Shown: one piece after another, positions 1-8,736 of the stretch
Layout of the letters: every line of letters starts with the position of its first letter
Position numbering within the stretch: position 1 is the first letter of the stretch
Origin: Lachnospiraceae bacterium
Lineage (GTDB): Bacteria; Bacillota; Clostridia; Lachnospirales; Lachnospiraceae
Assembly: GCA_021199495.1 (NCBI GenBank)
Contig: JAJQHY010000053.1
Span: 1 to 64,000 of the forward strand
Direction: 5' to 3'
DNA length: 64,000 nucleotides
The notes under the pieces: generated by a model
The model's input: only the letters and a program-made list of their open reading frames with translations
Told to the model about the DNA's origin: nothing
Database searches by the model: none
Program-made: the position numbers and the translations under genes

Positions 1-71
1 CAAAACTGCCGAATTTAATCAGCGTTTAGCGCCTACCACAGTCTGCCGCGCGACAATACGGCACAAGTTTT

Positions 72-92
72 GTTACTTTTTCCAAAAGTAAC
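72..92. repeat. Short perfect inverted repeat in element intergenic DNA
   Basis: Arms GTTACTTTT and AAAAGTAAC (9 bp) flank a 3-nt centre. It lies in the 271-nt gene-free stretch at the window start, downstream of the last element gene on the minus strand. Short palindromes like this occur in transfer origins and terminators. No nick-site motif or relaxase gene is visible here, so its role is unknown. I see nothing else convincing in 1-271. Confidence 0.45.
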
Positions 93-271
93 GCAAAAGC
101 ACTTTCGACAGCCGTTCCGTCCATCAAAAGCTGCCTTTGCGCTCCTCGCCGGAGGGGCTTCTTCCGGCTGTCGCCGGATTATCCCGCCTATGTCACCTCC
201 GCGGTGCCTCCGGACGGGACGGCTGTTCCAGCCGAATTGCTTCCGCCGTTTCCTCCTTTTCTGACCGAAAT

Positions 272-550
272 TTACAGGAGCGTGCCACGCCCCTGTAATC
301 TTCCATCAAAGGATGCTCCCCATCGAAAGCTATCCGGCACGCCTCGCCTGTCCAGGTATTCCTGCCTGGCATTCTCGCGTTCCTCCGGCGTTGGTGCTTC
401 TTTTGATTTGGAATACAACTCCCGCAGCACCATCGCATCCAGTTTCTTTTCCAGTCCTTTCCGTATCTCATCCCCATATTCTTCCATATCAAGCAAGTGA
501 TACCGGACCAGTGCCAGAAAAAGATCATTTGGTATCTGTATATTTTTCAT
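272..550 (-). CDS. Small conserved mobile-element protein (unknown function)
   Basis: A 92-residue protein. The start chosen is the ATG at 548-550, which has an AAAGGA ribosome site and begins MKNIQIPNDLF; an upstream in-frame ATG at 649 would add 33 Arg/Lys/Tyr-rich residues unlike the rest. The body is charged and helical, with a segment APTPEERENARQEYLDRRG. From memory, this resembles a short protein common in Lachnospiraceae conjugative elements that is often labelled complexin-2 without functional evidence. Such proteins usually end shortly after an FRW motif; here the frame continues for about 15 more residues. It is the last element gene seen in this window on the minus strand. Function unknown. 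Confidence 0.6.
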   Translation of the reverse strand: MKNIQIPNDLFLALVRYHLLDMEEYGDEIRKGLEKKLDAMVLRELYSKSKEAPTPEERENARQEYLDRRGVPDSFRWGASFDGRLQGRGTLL

Positions 551-650
551 CACGTATCCTTTCCGCGTCGGTTTGCGTCGATAGCGTCGATATTTTCTAT
601 ACCAGCCCGCTGTGAAAAATACCGTCGCAACCGACGCATATCGTCGCACA

Positions 651-1823
651 TCAGTTTTCTTTTTCTAGTCGCCTTAACGTAATACTCCGCTCATGCCCTC
701 TGCCTTTCTCATACAAAATCCCGTAATCATTGAGCAGATTGCTGTTCGCCACATTCAGTTTTCTGGATAAGACATTCGGCTGCAATCCCATATCCGGAAG
801 CAGGCTCAACAGTTCTGTAGCCGTTCCCTGCCACTCTGTCCTATCTTCCGACAGGAACGCATTCACTGCCTCCAGAAGCGGGTCAGGCGGCTTTTTCCAA
901 AGTTCTGTCTCTGCGCTCTGGAAGTTCCAGATACATCGTTCCCGGTCAAACTCCAGTGTCAGCTCCTGATCCGGCTGGTCACGTCCGACGATGTCCATAA
1001 CAGCTGTATTTTCCGTGCGCTTTTTCTTGCACATGATGAATGCGCCGTCTGCCGCTCCAAGAAGTCCGTTTGTACCGGAGATCATACCAAAGCTGTCCTC
1101 CGCCTCCATCTTTCGTGTATGATGGACGATCAGCAGACAGATTCCATGCTTATCGCCAAATGCCTTGAGTCGTGTCACAATCTCGTAATCACTGGCATAG
1201 CTGTACCGCTCGCCGCCCACTTCCCTTACTTTCTGGAGCGTGTCAATGATAATCAGCCGTGCATCTGTATGCTCCTGCACAAAGTTCTCCAACTGCCGGT
1301 CCAGCCCCTCATTCACAGTCTTTGCCTGCGTTGCAAAGAACAGGTTGTCCGCACTCTCCACTCCAAACATCCGGGAAAGGCGCCGCTGTAACCTCGCATA
1401 ATCATCCTCCAATGCCAGATACAGAACTGTACCTTTATGGACAGGATAATCCCAAAGCGGAATCCCCATCGCCACATGATAGGCAAGCTGCCCCATAAAG
1501 AAAGACTTCCCGACTTTAGGCGCGCCTACAAAAAGATACGTTCCTGCATAAAGCAGGTCATCCACAATCGGCGTCCGCGGCGGATAAACCGTCTCATATA
1601 ATTCTGTCATTGACACAACAGCAAGATCACCCCGCCGAACCCTCGTCTCGCGCAATGCCTCCGCCCCGCCGGAAAGTTGACCTTCCGGCGATTTTTCAGT
1701 GGCTTGCAGATTGCATTGCCCATCCGCATTTGATATAATTTCATTGGATTTTTCTACATATGGCTGCGCCCCACCCACGGCAATGGGTGAAACGGGAGCA
1801 GCCGTTTTCCTTTCTTCATTCAC
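651..1823 (-). CDS. RepA-like AAA/RecA-fold ATPase of mobile element
   Basis: 390 residues. A Walker A motif (GAPKVGKS) sits near residue 100 and a Walker B (LIIIDTLQ) near residue 195. This is the arrangement of the RecA-fold AAA_25/RepA-type ATPases that plasmids and integrative elements use as replication helicases or accessory ATPases. The C-terminal part, after about residue 300, looks like a small winged-helix or dimer region. The start overlaps the stop of the preceding gene by 4 nt (ATGA), so the two are translationally coupled. The first 70 residues are low complexity. The family assignment is firm; the exact role (replication or transfer) is inferred from context. Confidence 0.8.
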   Translation of the reverse strand: MNEERKTAAPVSPIAVGGAQPYVEKSNEIISNADGQCNLQATEKSPEGQLSGGAEALRETRVRRGDLAVVSMTELYETVYPPRTPIVDDLLYAGTYLFVGAPKVGKSFFMGQLAYHVAMGIPLWDYPVHKGTVLYLALEDDYARLQRRLSRMFGVESADNLFFATQAKTVNEGLDRQLENFVQEHTDARLIIIDTLQKVREVGGERYSYASDYEIVTRLKAFGDKHGICLLIVHHTRKMEAEDSFGMISGTNGLLGAADGAFIMCKKKRTENTAVMDIVGRDQPDQELTLEFDRERCIWNFQSAETELWKKPPDPLLEAVNAFLSEDRTEWQGTATELLSLLPDMGLQPNVLSRKLNVANSNLLNDYGILYEKGRGHERSITLRRLEKEN

Positions 1824-2143
1824 TCGTTTTCTCCTTTCAATCCGTCCAACGTGATTGCGATTACCTGAATCGTATAGAGCAGTTCATCATTATCCGCGCT
1901 GCACGTTTCCAAACGCTTCAACTCCTCATAAATCGCTTCCATCTGATTCTTCAGAGCCTTATACACTTTCGGGTTCCCCTGCACGACTACATCCCGGCAT
2001 TGCAGCCGTCTGGTAATATATTCCTGTTTCGTCAGTCCGGACAGGGCTACCAGGTCATTGATCAGCTTTGCTTCCTCATCCGACACCCGGAATGCGACCG
2101 TGTGATTGCGCCATCTTCCTTTGTAATCAAGCAATTTTTCCAT
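1820..2143 (-). CDS. Small MobC/ribbon-helix-helix-like element protein
   Basis: 107 residues. The N-terminal half has the pattern VAFRVSDEEAKLINDLVALSG, then TKQEYITRRL, typical of relaxosome accessory (MobC-like) and ribbon-helix-helix DNA-binding proteins. The C-terminal half is a predicted coiled coil (KALKNQMEAIYEELKRLE). The gene overlaps the integrase 3' end by 17 nt and the ATPase start by 4 nt, so all three belong to one operon. A role in binding element DNA is likely. Whether it serves transfer or replication cannot be told here, since no relaxase is in view. Confidence 0.6.
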   Translation of the reverse strand: MEKLLDYKGRWRNHTVAFRVSDEEAKLINDLVALSGLTKQEYITRRLQCRDVVVQGNPKVYKALKNQMEAIYEELKRLETCSADNDELLYTIQVIAITLDGLKGENE

Positions 2144-3233
2144 TATCGTCTGTGTCCTCCTTACGTCTCATCTCTAATTCCAGTTTCTCAGCCATCTCCG
2201 TCTGCACTGTTGGAAACAGATGCGCATAACGGTAAGTGATCTTTTCCGCCTCATGACCCATCCGGTCACCGATCGCCAGTGCGGAAAATCCCATATTGAT
2301 CAATAGTGACACCGCACTGTGGCGGAGATCATGAACCCTGATCTTCTTAACGCCTGCCTGCTTCGCGCCGCGCTCCATCTCATGGTTAAGATATGATTTG
2401 GTAACCGTAAACAGCCGGTCATCCGGTTTGATGTCATAAAGCATCCGGATATAATCCTGCATTTCTTCACAGAGGAAAGGCGGCATCATGATTGTGCGGT
2501 TGCTCTTTTTCGTCTTCGGGCTTGTGATCACATCCCTGCCCTTCGAGCGGTGAAAGGTCTTGCTGATTGTGACGGTCTGTTTGTCAAAGTCGAAGTCAGC
2601 CGGAGTAAGCGCCAGCAGTTCTCCGGAACGGATGCCGCACCAGTAAAGCATTTCAAATGCATAAAAGGAACGCGGCTTATCCATCATCGCCTCTGAAAAT
2701 TTCAGGTATTCTTCCTTTGTCCAGAAATCCATTTCCTTCGGAATCTCATTTCCCATCGTTCCTGCCCTCCTCGCCGGGTTAAACGGCAGATTATAATAAT
2801 TGACCGCATGGTTGAAGATCGCTGTCAACTGCGCGTGAATCGTGCGGAGATAATCCGACGAATACGGCTCGCCCTTCTCATTCCGGTAAGCCATCAGATC
2901 GTTCTGCCAGGCAATCACATCCCTTGCCTCAATCTCCGCAATTTTCCGGTTGCCGAAATAGGGAAGTATCTTCGTGCGTATCACATGGCTTTTGGATTCC
3001 CATGTGCTTTCCTTGACCCGCTGCTTCTTGTCGGCCTCATAGACTTCAAAGAAACTGGCAAACGTCATATCCAGCTTCGCGCCCTGTTTCAGCATGACTT
3101 CATGCTCCCATGCCAGGGCTTCACGCTTCGTTGCAAAACCCCGCTTCTGTGTCTGCTTCCGTTCCCCTTTATAGTTCGTGAAACGGTAAATCACCCGCCA
3201 CGTTCCCGTGGCATTATCCTTGTATACAGCCAT
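2127..3233 (-). CDS. int: Tyrosine recombinase / integrase of mobile element
   Basis: 368 residues. An N-terminal arm-binding domain (about 1-55; WRVIYRFTNYKGERKQTQKR) is followed by a SAM-like core-binding domain (about 60-165) and the catalytic domain. The catalytic set is visible: Arg in CGIRSGELLAL, Lys in SPKTKKSNR, HDLRH, a GHE in the second His box, and the nucleophile Tyr in TYRYAHL. This is the Tn916/phage-type integrase architecture at normal length. It catalyses site-specific insertion and excision. It sits 16 nt downstream of the excisionase-like gene and about 1.3 kb from guaA, whose 3' end is the likely attachment site. Confidence 0.93.
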   Translation of the reverse strand: MAVYKDNATGTWRVIYRFTNYKGERKQTQKRGFATKREALAWEHEVMLKQGAKLDMTFASFFEVYEADKKQRVKESTWESKSHVIRTKILPYFGNRKIAEIEARDVIAWQNDLMAYRNEKGEPYSSDYLRTIHAQLTAIFNHAVNYYNLPFNPARRAGTMGNEIPKEMDFWTKEEYLKFSEAMMDKPRSFYAFEMLYWCGIRSGELLALTPADFDFDKQTVTISKTFHRSKGRDVITSPKTKKSNRTIMMPPFLCEEMQDYIRMLYDIKPDDRLFTVTKSYLNHEMERGAKQAGVKKIRVHDLRHSAVSLLINMGFSALAIGDRMGHEAEKITYRYAHLFPTVQTEMAEKLELEMRRKEDTDDNGKIA

Positions 3234-3249
3234 TCCATCATCCCCTTTC

Positions 3250-3429
3250 TCAATCGCTGTAACAAACTTTTTTGTGGAAAAACGCTGTGTTCACCCGGCC
3301 TCTGATGGTCAGGTAGCCCTGCTTTTCCATCTCCGCGTTTAATTCACGGACAATCTCATAAGCCTTTGACTTTGAGACCCGCAGCTCCGCGGCTACTTCA
3401 TCCACTGTCATAAATGATTTTTCACTCAT
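3250..3429 (-). CDS. Excisionase-like helix-turn-helix protein
   Basis: A 59-residue protein starting MSEKSFMTVDEVAAELRVSK. The first 30 residues form a MerR/excisionase-type winged helix (MTVDEVA..L.VSKSKAYEIVRELN), followed by a short basic wing (GYLTIRGRVN). Small proteins like this immediately upstream of a tyrosine integrase usually act as the recombination directionality factor. An AGGAG-type ribosome site lies upstream at a slightly long spacing. It is 16 nt upstream of int and reads in the same operon. The excisionase role is inferred from fold and position. Confidence 0.75.
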   Translation of the reverse strand: MSEKSFMTVDEVAAELRVSKSKAYEIVRELNAEMEKQGYLTIRGRVNTAFFHKKVCYSD

Positions 3430-3447
3430 AGAACCTTTTCTCCTTTC

Positions 3448-3540
3448 TCAAGATTTTTGCGGTAAACCCCCATGATCGGCTCTGACAGGTATTCCCTTTT
3501 CGGATCTGTGCCAGCCACTTTCCCGGTGGTGCTCGCCCAT
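3448..3540 (-). CDS. Possible 30-residue leader peptide upstream of xis-int
   Basis: A short frame (ATG at 3538-3540, stop at 3448-3450) has a GGAG ribosome site 7 nt before the ATG and ends 18 nt before the excisionase-like start. It encodes a basic, His/Gly-rich peptide beginning MGEHHRESGWHRSEKG. I recognise no family. It could be a leader peptide that couples translation into xis, or chance. The rest of 3541-3640 looks like untranslated leader of the operon. Confidence 0.25.
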   Translation of the reverse strand: MGEHHRESGWHRSEKGIPVRADHGGLPQKS

Positions 3541-3647
3541 CCTTGCTCTCCGGCGCTGAAAGATAAAAGATGAGGTCATCGCATCTGGCCTTTCATGCAG
3601 CCACCTATTCAGTTTTTCTTAACTCGTTTTGTTTAGGCTCTGCCATT

Positions 3648-3676
3648 ATGATACTAAATAAATTCCGTTAAGTCAA
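3648..3676 (-). promoter_or_regulatory. Candidate promoter of the xis-int operon
   Basis: On the minus strand a TTGACT box (3671-3676) and a TATCAT box (3648-3653) are separated by exactly 17 nt. It faces away from the regulator promoter at 3720-3748, so the HTH regulator probably controls this divergent region, as in other integrative elements. Confidence 0.55.
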
Positions 3677-3719
3677 GTGGCTTGCAGAAAAATATTAACG
3701 TTTTTTATTTAAGTTTCTG

Positions 3720-3748
3720 TTGCTATTCCAGTTGCGTCATGTTATACT
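3720..3748 (+). promoter_or_regulatory. Candidate promoter of the element HTH regulator
   Basis: TTGCTA (3720-3725), a 17-nt spacer and TATACT (3743-3748) preceded by TG one base upstream (extended -10). It is placed about 40 nt before the regulator start codon. Confidence 0.55.
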
Positions 3749-3786
3749 GACTTTAATTAAAAAGTTTAGTATTGGAGGCTTCCATT

Positions 3787-4320
3787 ATGGCAATCGGCAA
3801 ACGAATCAAATTCTTCCGCAACCGGAAGGGCATGACCCAAAAACAGTTAGGCGAAATCCTCGGTTTTCTTGGCAAAACCTCGGATGTACGCATGGCACAG
3901 TATGAATCGGAATCACGCATCCCCAAAAGTGACCTCGTCAAAGAGATGGCACATATCCTAGACGTCAGCCCCCGCGCAATCACCGTTCCCGACATAGACA
4001 CCTACGTCGGCCTGATGCACACTCTCTTTGCCCTGGAGGACATGTATGGCCTGGAAATCGGAGAGATTGAGGGAGAAGTTTGTCTGCATCTGAGGAAATC
4101 TTCTAATCCGGAATATATATCCATGTCCAACATGTTTCACTCATGGCAGGAGCAAGCCGCCAAACTAAAGCGCGGCGAGATCAGCAAAGAGGAATACGAC
4201 CAGTGGCGGTATAAATATCCGGAGTTTGATACATCCGGTCACTGGGAGAAAGTTGTTCCTTCACAGGAACTCAGCGATTACCTCGTATCAAAGATGAAAG
4301 AAAATCAGCCAGATGAATGA
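3787..4320 (+). CDS. XRE-family helix-turn-helix regulator of the element
   Basis: 177 residues from the ATG at 3787, preceded by a GGAGG ribosome site; an in-frame ATG 15 nt upstream is less well placed. The N-terminal 60 residues form an XRE/Cro HTH (IKFFRNRKGMTQKQLGEILG, then VRMAQYESESRIPKSD). The rest is an unclassified mostly helical region containing LKRGEISKEEYDQWRYKYPE. It is transcribed divergently from xis-int, the usual place for an element repressor controlling excision. The ligand or inactivation signal is unknown; no peptidase motif of the ImmA type is seen beside it. Confidence 0.78.
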   Translation: MAIGKRIKFFRNRKGMTQKQLGEILGFLGKTSDVRMAQYESESRIPKSDLVKEMAHILDVSPRAITVPDIDTYVGLMHTLFALEDMYGLEIGEIEGEVCLHLRKSSNPEYISMSNMFHSWQEQAAKLKRGEISKEEYDQWRYKYPEFDTSGHWEKVVPSQELSDYLVSKMKENQPDE

Positions 4321-4420
4321 TTCTCTCTGTCCGCCATAACACAGGCGCGTGTCACACGCCTGTGTTTCACATTCAGAGGGAAGCAATCTCGTCCACCATC
4401 TCCCCGCTGCCAGTAAACGC

Positions 4421-4474
4421 AAAAAAGCCTTACCGACTTTCAGATTTTGGTTTCTGAAAATCAGTAAGGCTTTT
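4421..4474. terminator. Bidirectional intrinsic terminator after the HTH regulator
   Basis: Outer arms AAAAGCCTTAC and GTAAGGCTTTT pair perfectly. An inner TTTCAGA/TCTGAAA pair extends the stem across a small internal loop. A-rich and T-rich flanks allow termination in both directions, separating the element regulator from guaA. Confidence 0.8.
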
Positions 4475-4514
4475 ATGTTATTGAAGTATTTTATTCAGTG
4501 AATGATGTAAAAGT

Positions 4515-4533
4515 GTTGCCAATCTGTTGCCAA
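4515..4533. other. Candidate integrase arm site / attachment region next to guaA
   Basis: Two direct GTTGCCAA copies (4515-4522 and 4526-4533) lie 3 nt apart (11-bp period) between the element and the 3' end of guaA. Repeats on helical spacing near an insertion junction fit integrase arm-binding sites. The guaA terminus at 4592 is the likely core attachment site. The partner junction is outside the window, so the duplicated core cannot be checked. Confidence 0.4.
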
Positions 4534-4591
4534 GCACTAAACAAATTTGCTTGCAACCCGCATAAAATAAGGCTTTTCTAAGCTCACATCA

Positions 4592-6139
4592 TCATTCAAA
4601 CTCAATCGTACCCGGCGGCTTACTCGTCAGGTCATACAGCACCCTGTTGACCCCTCTCACCTCATTGATAATCCTGTTCATCACCCGGTTCAGGACTTCA
4701 TAAGGGATCTCCGCCGACTCAGCTGTCATGAAATCTACTGTCTTAACAGCGCGCAGCGCCACAGCATAGTCATACGTTCGCTCGTCTCCCATGACGCCGA
4801 CGGAGCGCATATTGGTGAGAGCGGCGAAATACTGACTGATCTCCTTGTCCAGACCGGCTTTGGCGATTTCCTCGCGGTAGATCAAGTCGGCGTCCTGGAC
4901 GATACGGACCTTTTCCTCGGTCACTTCGCCGATGATGCGGATGCCGAGGCCGGGGCCGGGGAAGGGCTGGCGGAAGACCAGGTATTCCGGGAGGCCGAGC
5001 TCTAAGCCGACCTTGCGGACCTCGTCCTTGAAGAGGTCGCGGAGGGGCTCGATGATTTCCTTGAAATCGACGTAGTCAGGAAGACCGCCCACATTGTGGT
5101 GAGATTTGATGACGGCGGACTCGCCGCCGAGGCCGCTCTCCACCACGTCAGGATAGATGGTGCCCTGCACGAGGAAGTCCACAGCGCCGATCTTTTTGGC
5201 CTCTTCCTCAAAGACGCGGATGAATTCCTCGCCGATAATTTTGCGCTTTTTCTCCGGCTCTGTGACGCCGGCCAGCTTACTGTAGAAGCGTTGCTGGGCG
5301 TTGACGCGGATAAAGTGCAGGTCATAATTACCGGAGGAGCCGAAGACCGCCTCCACCTCGTCGCCCTCATTTTTGCGCAGAAGACCATGGTCCACGAATA
5401 CGCAGGTCAACTGATCCCCCACTGCCTTAGAGAGCAGGACAGCCGCCACGGAGGAATCGACACCGCCGGAGAGGGCGCAGAGAACTTTGCCGTCGCCGAC
5501 TTTCTCACGGATCATTTTCACTGACTGCTCCACAAAGGCGTCCATCTTCCAGTCACCTTTGCAGCCGCAGATGCCGCGCACGAAATTATAAAGCATCTTC
5601 GTGCCCTCCGGGGTATGTAATACCTCCGGATGAAACTGGATGCCGTAAAGAGCGCGGTCCGTATTCTCACAGGCAGCCACCGGGCAGTCAGCACTATGTC
5701 CTACAGAGACAAAACCGTCCGCCAGACGGGAAATATAATCGAAGTGACTCATCCAGCAGGTCGTGTGCTCCTGAACGCCCTGAAACAGTGCACAGTCGGT
5801 ATTCACCGTGATCTCTGTCTTACCATACTCGCGCTTCTCGGCCCGTTCTACTTTCCCACCCAGGATATGCTGCATCAGCTGGGCGCCGTAGCACAGTCCA
5901 AGCACCGGTATTCCCAGTTCAAAAAGTTCCCGGCTGTAGGTTGGCGCGCCTTCCTCATAGCAGCTGTTTGGGCCTCCGGTCAGGATGATGCCCTTCGGGG
6001 CCATTTCTTTAATTCTGGCGATATCTGTTTTATAGGAATAAATCTCACAGTACACATGGCACTCGCGCACCCGGCGCGCCACCAGTTGATTGTACTGTCC
6101 GCCGAAATCCAGTACAATGACCATTTCCCGTTTGTTCAT
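4592..6139 (-). CDS. guaA: GMP synthase (glutamine-hydrolysing)
   Basis: 515 residues, normal for GuaA, starting at the ATG at 6137-6139 ([20 protein letters not shown]) behind a strong AGGAGG; the frame is open further upstream but without support. The class I glutamine amidotransferase domain has Cys in LGLCYGAQ and His-Glu in GIQFHPEV. The ATP pyrophosphatase domain has [12 protein letters not shown], and the C-terminal dimer domain ends PPGTIEFE. It converts XMP, ATP and glutamine to GMP in the cytoplasm. The gene is intact although a mobile element sits directly at its 3' end, as expected for an integrase that rebuilds the terminus. Confidence 0.97.
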   Translation of the reverse strand: MNKREMVIVLDFGGQYNQLVARRVRECHVYCEIYSYKTDIARIKEMAPKGIILTGGPNSCYEEGAPTYSRELFELGIPVLGLCYGAQLMQHILGGKVERAEKREYGKTEITVNTDCALFQGVQEHTTCWMSHFDYISRLADGFVSVGHSADCPVAACENTDRALYGIQFHPEVLHTPEGTKMLYNFVRGICGCKGDWKMDAFVEQSVKMIREKVGDGKVLCALSGGVDSSVAAVLLSKAVGDQLTCVFVDHGLLRKNEGDEVEAVFGSSGNYDLHFIRVNAQQRFYSKLAGVTEPEKKRKIIGEEFIRVFEEEAKKIGAVDFLVQGTIYPDVVESGLGGESAVIKSHHNVGGLPDYVDFKEIIEPLRDLFKDEVRKVGLELGLPEYLVFRQPFPGPGLGIRIIGEVTEEKVRIVQDADLIYREEIAKAGLDKEISQYFAALTNMRSVGVMGDERTYDYAVALRAVKTVDFMTAESAEIPYEVLNRVMNRIINEVRGVNRVLYDLTSKPPGTIEFE

Positions 6140-6165
6140 ACATTCCTCCTCAAGTATTTTATATT

Positions 6166-6843
6166 TTAAGTATATCTTCGCACCACTTCCGTCACCGTCA
6201 GCACAATCCCGTCCACCGTAAAATGAATATCCCATCCCGCAAATTCCAGCTTAAACACCTGGTCCTCGCTTTTGCGGTAAATCGGTCTGGGATCCTGGCT
6301 GAGGATTTCACAGGCCGCCTCACGCTTCTCGACTGGGAATTTCTGCAATTCCTCCGCCGGAAAATGGACCTCCAGCGCATGTGATGCAACATTTCCTGCA
6401 AATCCGCTGCTTGCCTGAGGGTGCGCATCTGTATAAGGCAGGTAAGGCTTGATATCATAGACAGGCGTTCCATCCACCATGTCCACACCGGACACATACA
6501 GAACCGGCCCCAGCTTTTCATCAAACTCCAGCTTCTCCAGCTTCACACAGGAAAGCCCGATCGGGTTGGGACGAAAGGGCGAGCGGGTGGCAAAGACGCC
6601 CATGTGCACCTTACCGCCCAGCCGAGGCGGCTTCACCGTGGCGGACCACTGCTCCCTTTTGGCCTGTGAAAACTCCCACAGAATCCAGATATGAGAATAC
6701 TCCTCCAGCCCGCGGAATGCCTCCGCCTGCCGGTACTGAGGTTCAAACACAATCTGTCCCTTCAAGTCATCGACCAGGCCACTCTGCCGGGGTACACCGA
6801 ATTTCGTCGGGAAATCTGTATGTATGACTGCTATGGTTTTCAT
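6166..6843 (-). CDS. trmO: tRNA (t6A37) N6-methyltransferase TrmO
   Basis: 225 residues from the ATG at 6841-6843 ([20 protein letters not shown]). A longer GTG start at 6892-6894 adds 17 residues not typical of the family; neither start has an ideal ribosome site. It shows the TrmO/TsaA beta-barrel signature: [32 protein letters not shown] and [17 protein letters not shown]. TrmO uses S-adenosylmethionine to methylate threonylcarbamoyladenosine at position 37 of certain tRNAs. It is 26 nt upstream of guaA on the same strand, probably cotranscribed. Confidence 0.9.
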   Translation of the reverse strand: MKTIAVIHTDFPTKFGVPRQSGLVDDLKGQIVFEPQYRQAEAFRGLEEYSHIWILWEFSQAKREQWSATVKPPRLGGKVHMGVFATRSPFRPNPIGLSCVKLEKLEFDEKLGPVLYVSGVDMVDGTPVYDIKPYLPYTDAHPQASSGFAGNVASHALEVHFPAEELQKFPVEKREAACEILSQDPRPIYRKSEDQVFKLEFAGWDIHFTVDGIVLTVTEVVRRYT

Positions 6844-6935
6844 TTCCTGGGACACCTGATCCACTCCCGTTCCGTATCTTTTCTCTGCGGGCACCCCACC
6901 CCGGTGCCGGTACTTCTATTTCTGAGCAGAATACC

Positions 6936-7187
6936 TCACCCCCGGTGCCGGTATTTCTCCCTCGTCGCCAGCCCGCCGCGGATATGCCTCTCGCTCTTGT
7001 TCACATCCAGCACCTTCCTGGCCTCCCGCGCCAGTCCTGGATTCACCGCTCTCAGTCTGTGTACGACATCCTGATGCACCGTGCTCTTACTGACTCCGAA
7101 AACCTTCGCGGCTTGTCTGACCGTAGCGTTATTTTCTATAATATAGACAGCGATGGTGGCTGCCCGTTGTGCGATATATTCTTTCAC
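6936..7187 (-). CDS. spoIIID: Sporulation transcriptional regulator SpoIIID
   Basis: 83 residues with a GTG start (7185-7187) and GAGGGG upstream. The helix-turn-helix TVRQAAKVFGVSKSTVHQDV and the following basic region (RHIRGGLATREKYRHRG) match SpoIIID at its usual length of about 85-93 residues. In endospore formers it binds DNA in the mother cell and switches genes of the sigma-E/sigma-K stage. This is a direct indication that the organism belongs to a sporulating lineage. It lies alone between trkH and trmO. Confidence 0.95.
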   Translation of the reverse strand: MKEYIAQRAATIAVYIIENNATVRQAAKVFGVSKSTVHQDVVHRLRAVNPGLAREARKVLDVNKSERHIRGGLATREKYRHRG

Positions 7188-7269
7188 ACAATCCCCTCAG
7201 AACACTTTTTACCATTGTATGAAAAGTTCTGAGAAGATATGCCTACTACAAGTTCCTATTCACGGCCAT

Positions 7270-8724
7270 CTACCCTCTTCTCCTCCAGGTATTCCCTGAA
7301 AATAAAATCAGAATCGGGAAAATCTCCAGCCTCCCGGCCAGCATGTCCAGAATCAGCACCAGCTTGGAAAATACACTGAACGCGCTATAATTGCCCGTCG
7401 CGCCCACCATCTCAAAGCCGGGTCCGATATTGTTAAAGCAGGCCACTACCGCCGACAAATTTGTCGTGATGGAAAAGCCGTCCAGCGACACCAGCAGAAA
7501 GCTGCCGATGATAATCATCATATAAGCCGCCAGATAAGCGTTCGTGCTGGCAACTACCTTCTCGCTGACCTTATAGCCGTTGGAGCGCACCACCTCTACC
7601 TTGCGGGGGCTGACGACCTGCTGAATGGAGCGTCTGGCCGACTTAATCACCAAAAGCATCCGACCCACCTTAAAGCCGCCGCCGGTGCTGCCCGCGCAGG
7701 CACCGATGATCATCAGTATCAGCAGAAGCCCTTTGGAGAAATTCGGCCACAAGTCGAAGTCCGTAGTAGCGAAACCGGTGGTAGTCATGATACTGGCTAC
7801 CTGAAACGCCGCGTGACGCACCGTTTCCGCGAGCGTATCGTAATACCCGCGCAGATTCCAGACAATCAGGGCAATACTGCCGATCACAATTCCGACATAG
7901 GTACGCAGCTCCTCATCCCTGAATACGTCCTTAAATTTGCGCAGCGTCAGCAGATAATAGCAGCTGAAATTCACGCCGAACAGCAGCATGAAAACCGTGC
8001 AGACATTCTGAATATAAGGGCTGTAGCCCGCGATGCTGTCCGCCTTCACACCGAAGCCGCCGGTACCCGCCGTGCCAAAGGCAATACAGATCGCGCTCAG
8101 GGGATCCAGCCCACCAGCCAGAAGAAAAATAAAATCAAGCAGCGTCAGAATACAGTACAGTATATAGAGAATCGAAGCCGTGTCCTTCATCTTCGGCACC
8201 AGCTTTCCCACATTCGGACCCGGACTCTCCGCCTTTAAGAGATGCGTGGTAAAACCGCCTTCTTCTCTGCTCGGCATAAAGGCCAGCAGAAACACCAGCA
8301 CCCCCATGCCGCCGACCCAGTGGCTGAAGGAACGCCAGTAAAGCATACTGTTGGAAAGCGCCTCCACATCCTCTAAAATGGAGGCTCCTGTCGTGGTAAA
8401 ACCGGATACAATCTCAAAAAAGGCGTCAATATAACGCGGGATCTCTCCGGAAAGATAAAATGGCAGGCAGCCTAAAAGGCTCATGACAATCCAGCTTAAG
8501 CCCACGCAGACAAGGCCTTCCTTTGTCCGGAATACGCTCCTGCTGCCCCGGCCGAACAAATAAAGCGCCATACCCACGAGAAATGTCAGTACCATCGTAG
8601 CCGCAAAGCAAAGGACCGCATGAACTTCCCCGAAATATACGCCAATCAGCAGAGCCGGTACCATGAATATCGCTTCCAGCATCAGGATCTGCCCGATAAA
8701 TTTTCCGATCATCTTATAATTCAT
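7270..8724 (-). CDS. trkH: Potassium uptake membrane subunit TrkH
   Basis: 484 residues, strongly hydrophobic, with the four pore-loop repeats of the SKT (TrkH/KtrB) family: SGFTTTGAS, GTAGTGGFG, TTTGFATTDF and NNIGPGFE. The selectivity-filter glycines are present, so it should conduct K+ at the cytoplasmic membrane. The start codon lies 12 nt downstream of the trkA stop, so the pair is one operon with the gating subunit made first. Regulation probably occurs through the structured trkA leader. Confidence 0.95.
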   Translation of the reverse strand: MNYKMIGKFIGQILMLEAIFMVPALLIGVYFGEVHAVLCFAATMVLTFLVGMALYLFGRGSRSVFRTKEGLVCVGLSWIVMSLLGCLPFYLSGEIPRYIDAFFEIVSGFTTTGASILEDVEALSNSMLYWRSFSHWVGGMGVLVFLLAFMPSREEGGFTTHLLKAESPGPNVGKLVPKMKDTASILYILYCILTLLDFIFLLAGGLDPLSAICIAFGTAGTGGFGVKADSIAGYSPYIQNVCTVFMLLFGVNFSCYYLLTLRKFKDVFRDEELRTYVGIVIGSIALIVWNLRGYYDTLAETVRHAAFQVASIMTTTGFATTDFDLWPNFSKGLLLILMIIGACAGSTGGGFKVGRMLLVIKSARRSIQQVVSPRKVEVVRSNGYKVSEKVVASTNAYLAAYMMIIIGSFLLVSLDGFSITTNLSAVVACFNNIGPGFEMVGATGNYSAFSVFSKLVLILDMLAGRLEIFPILILFSGNTWRRRG

Positions 8725-8736
8725 GGCAAATCCCCG

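Noticed and set aside
5002..5388. Long open frames inside guaA in other frames, and similar long frames opposite fabG, mfd and the XRE gene
   Set aside because: High GC with biased codons produces long shadow frames; they lack ribosome sites and overlap well-supported genes.
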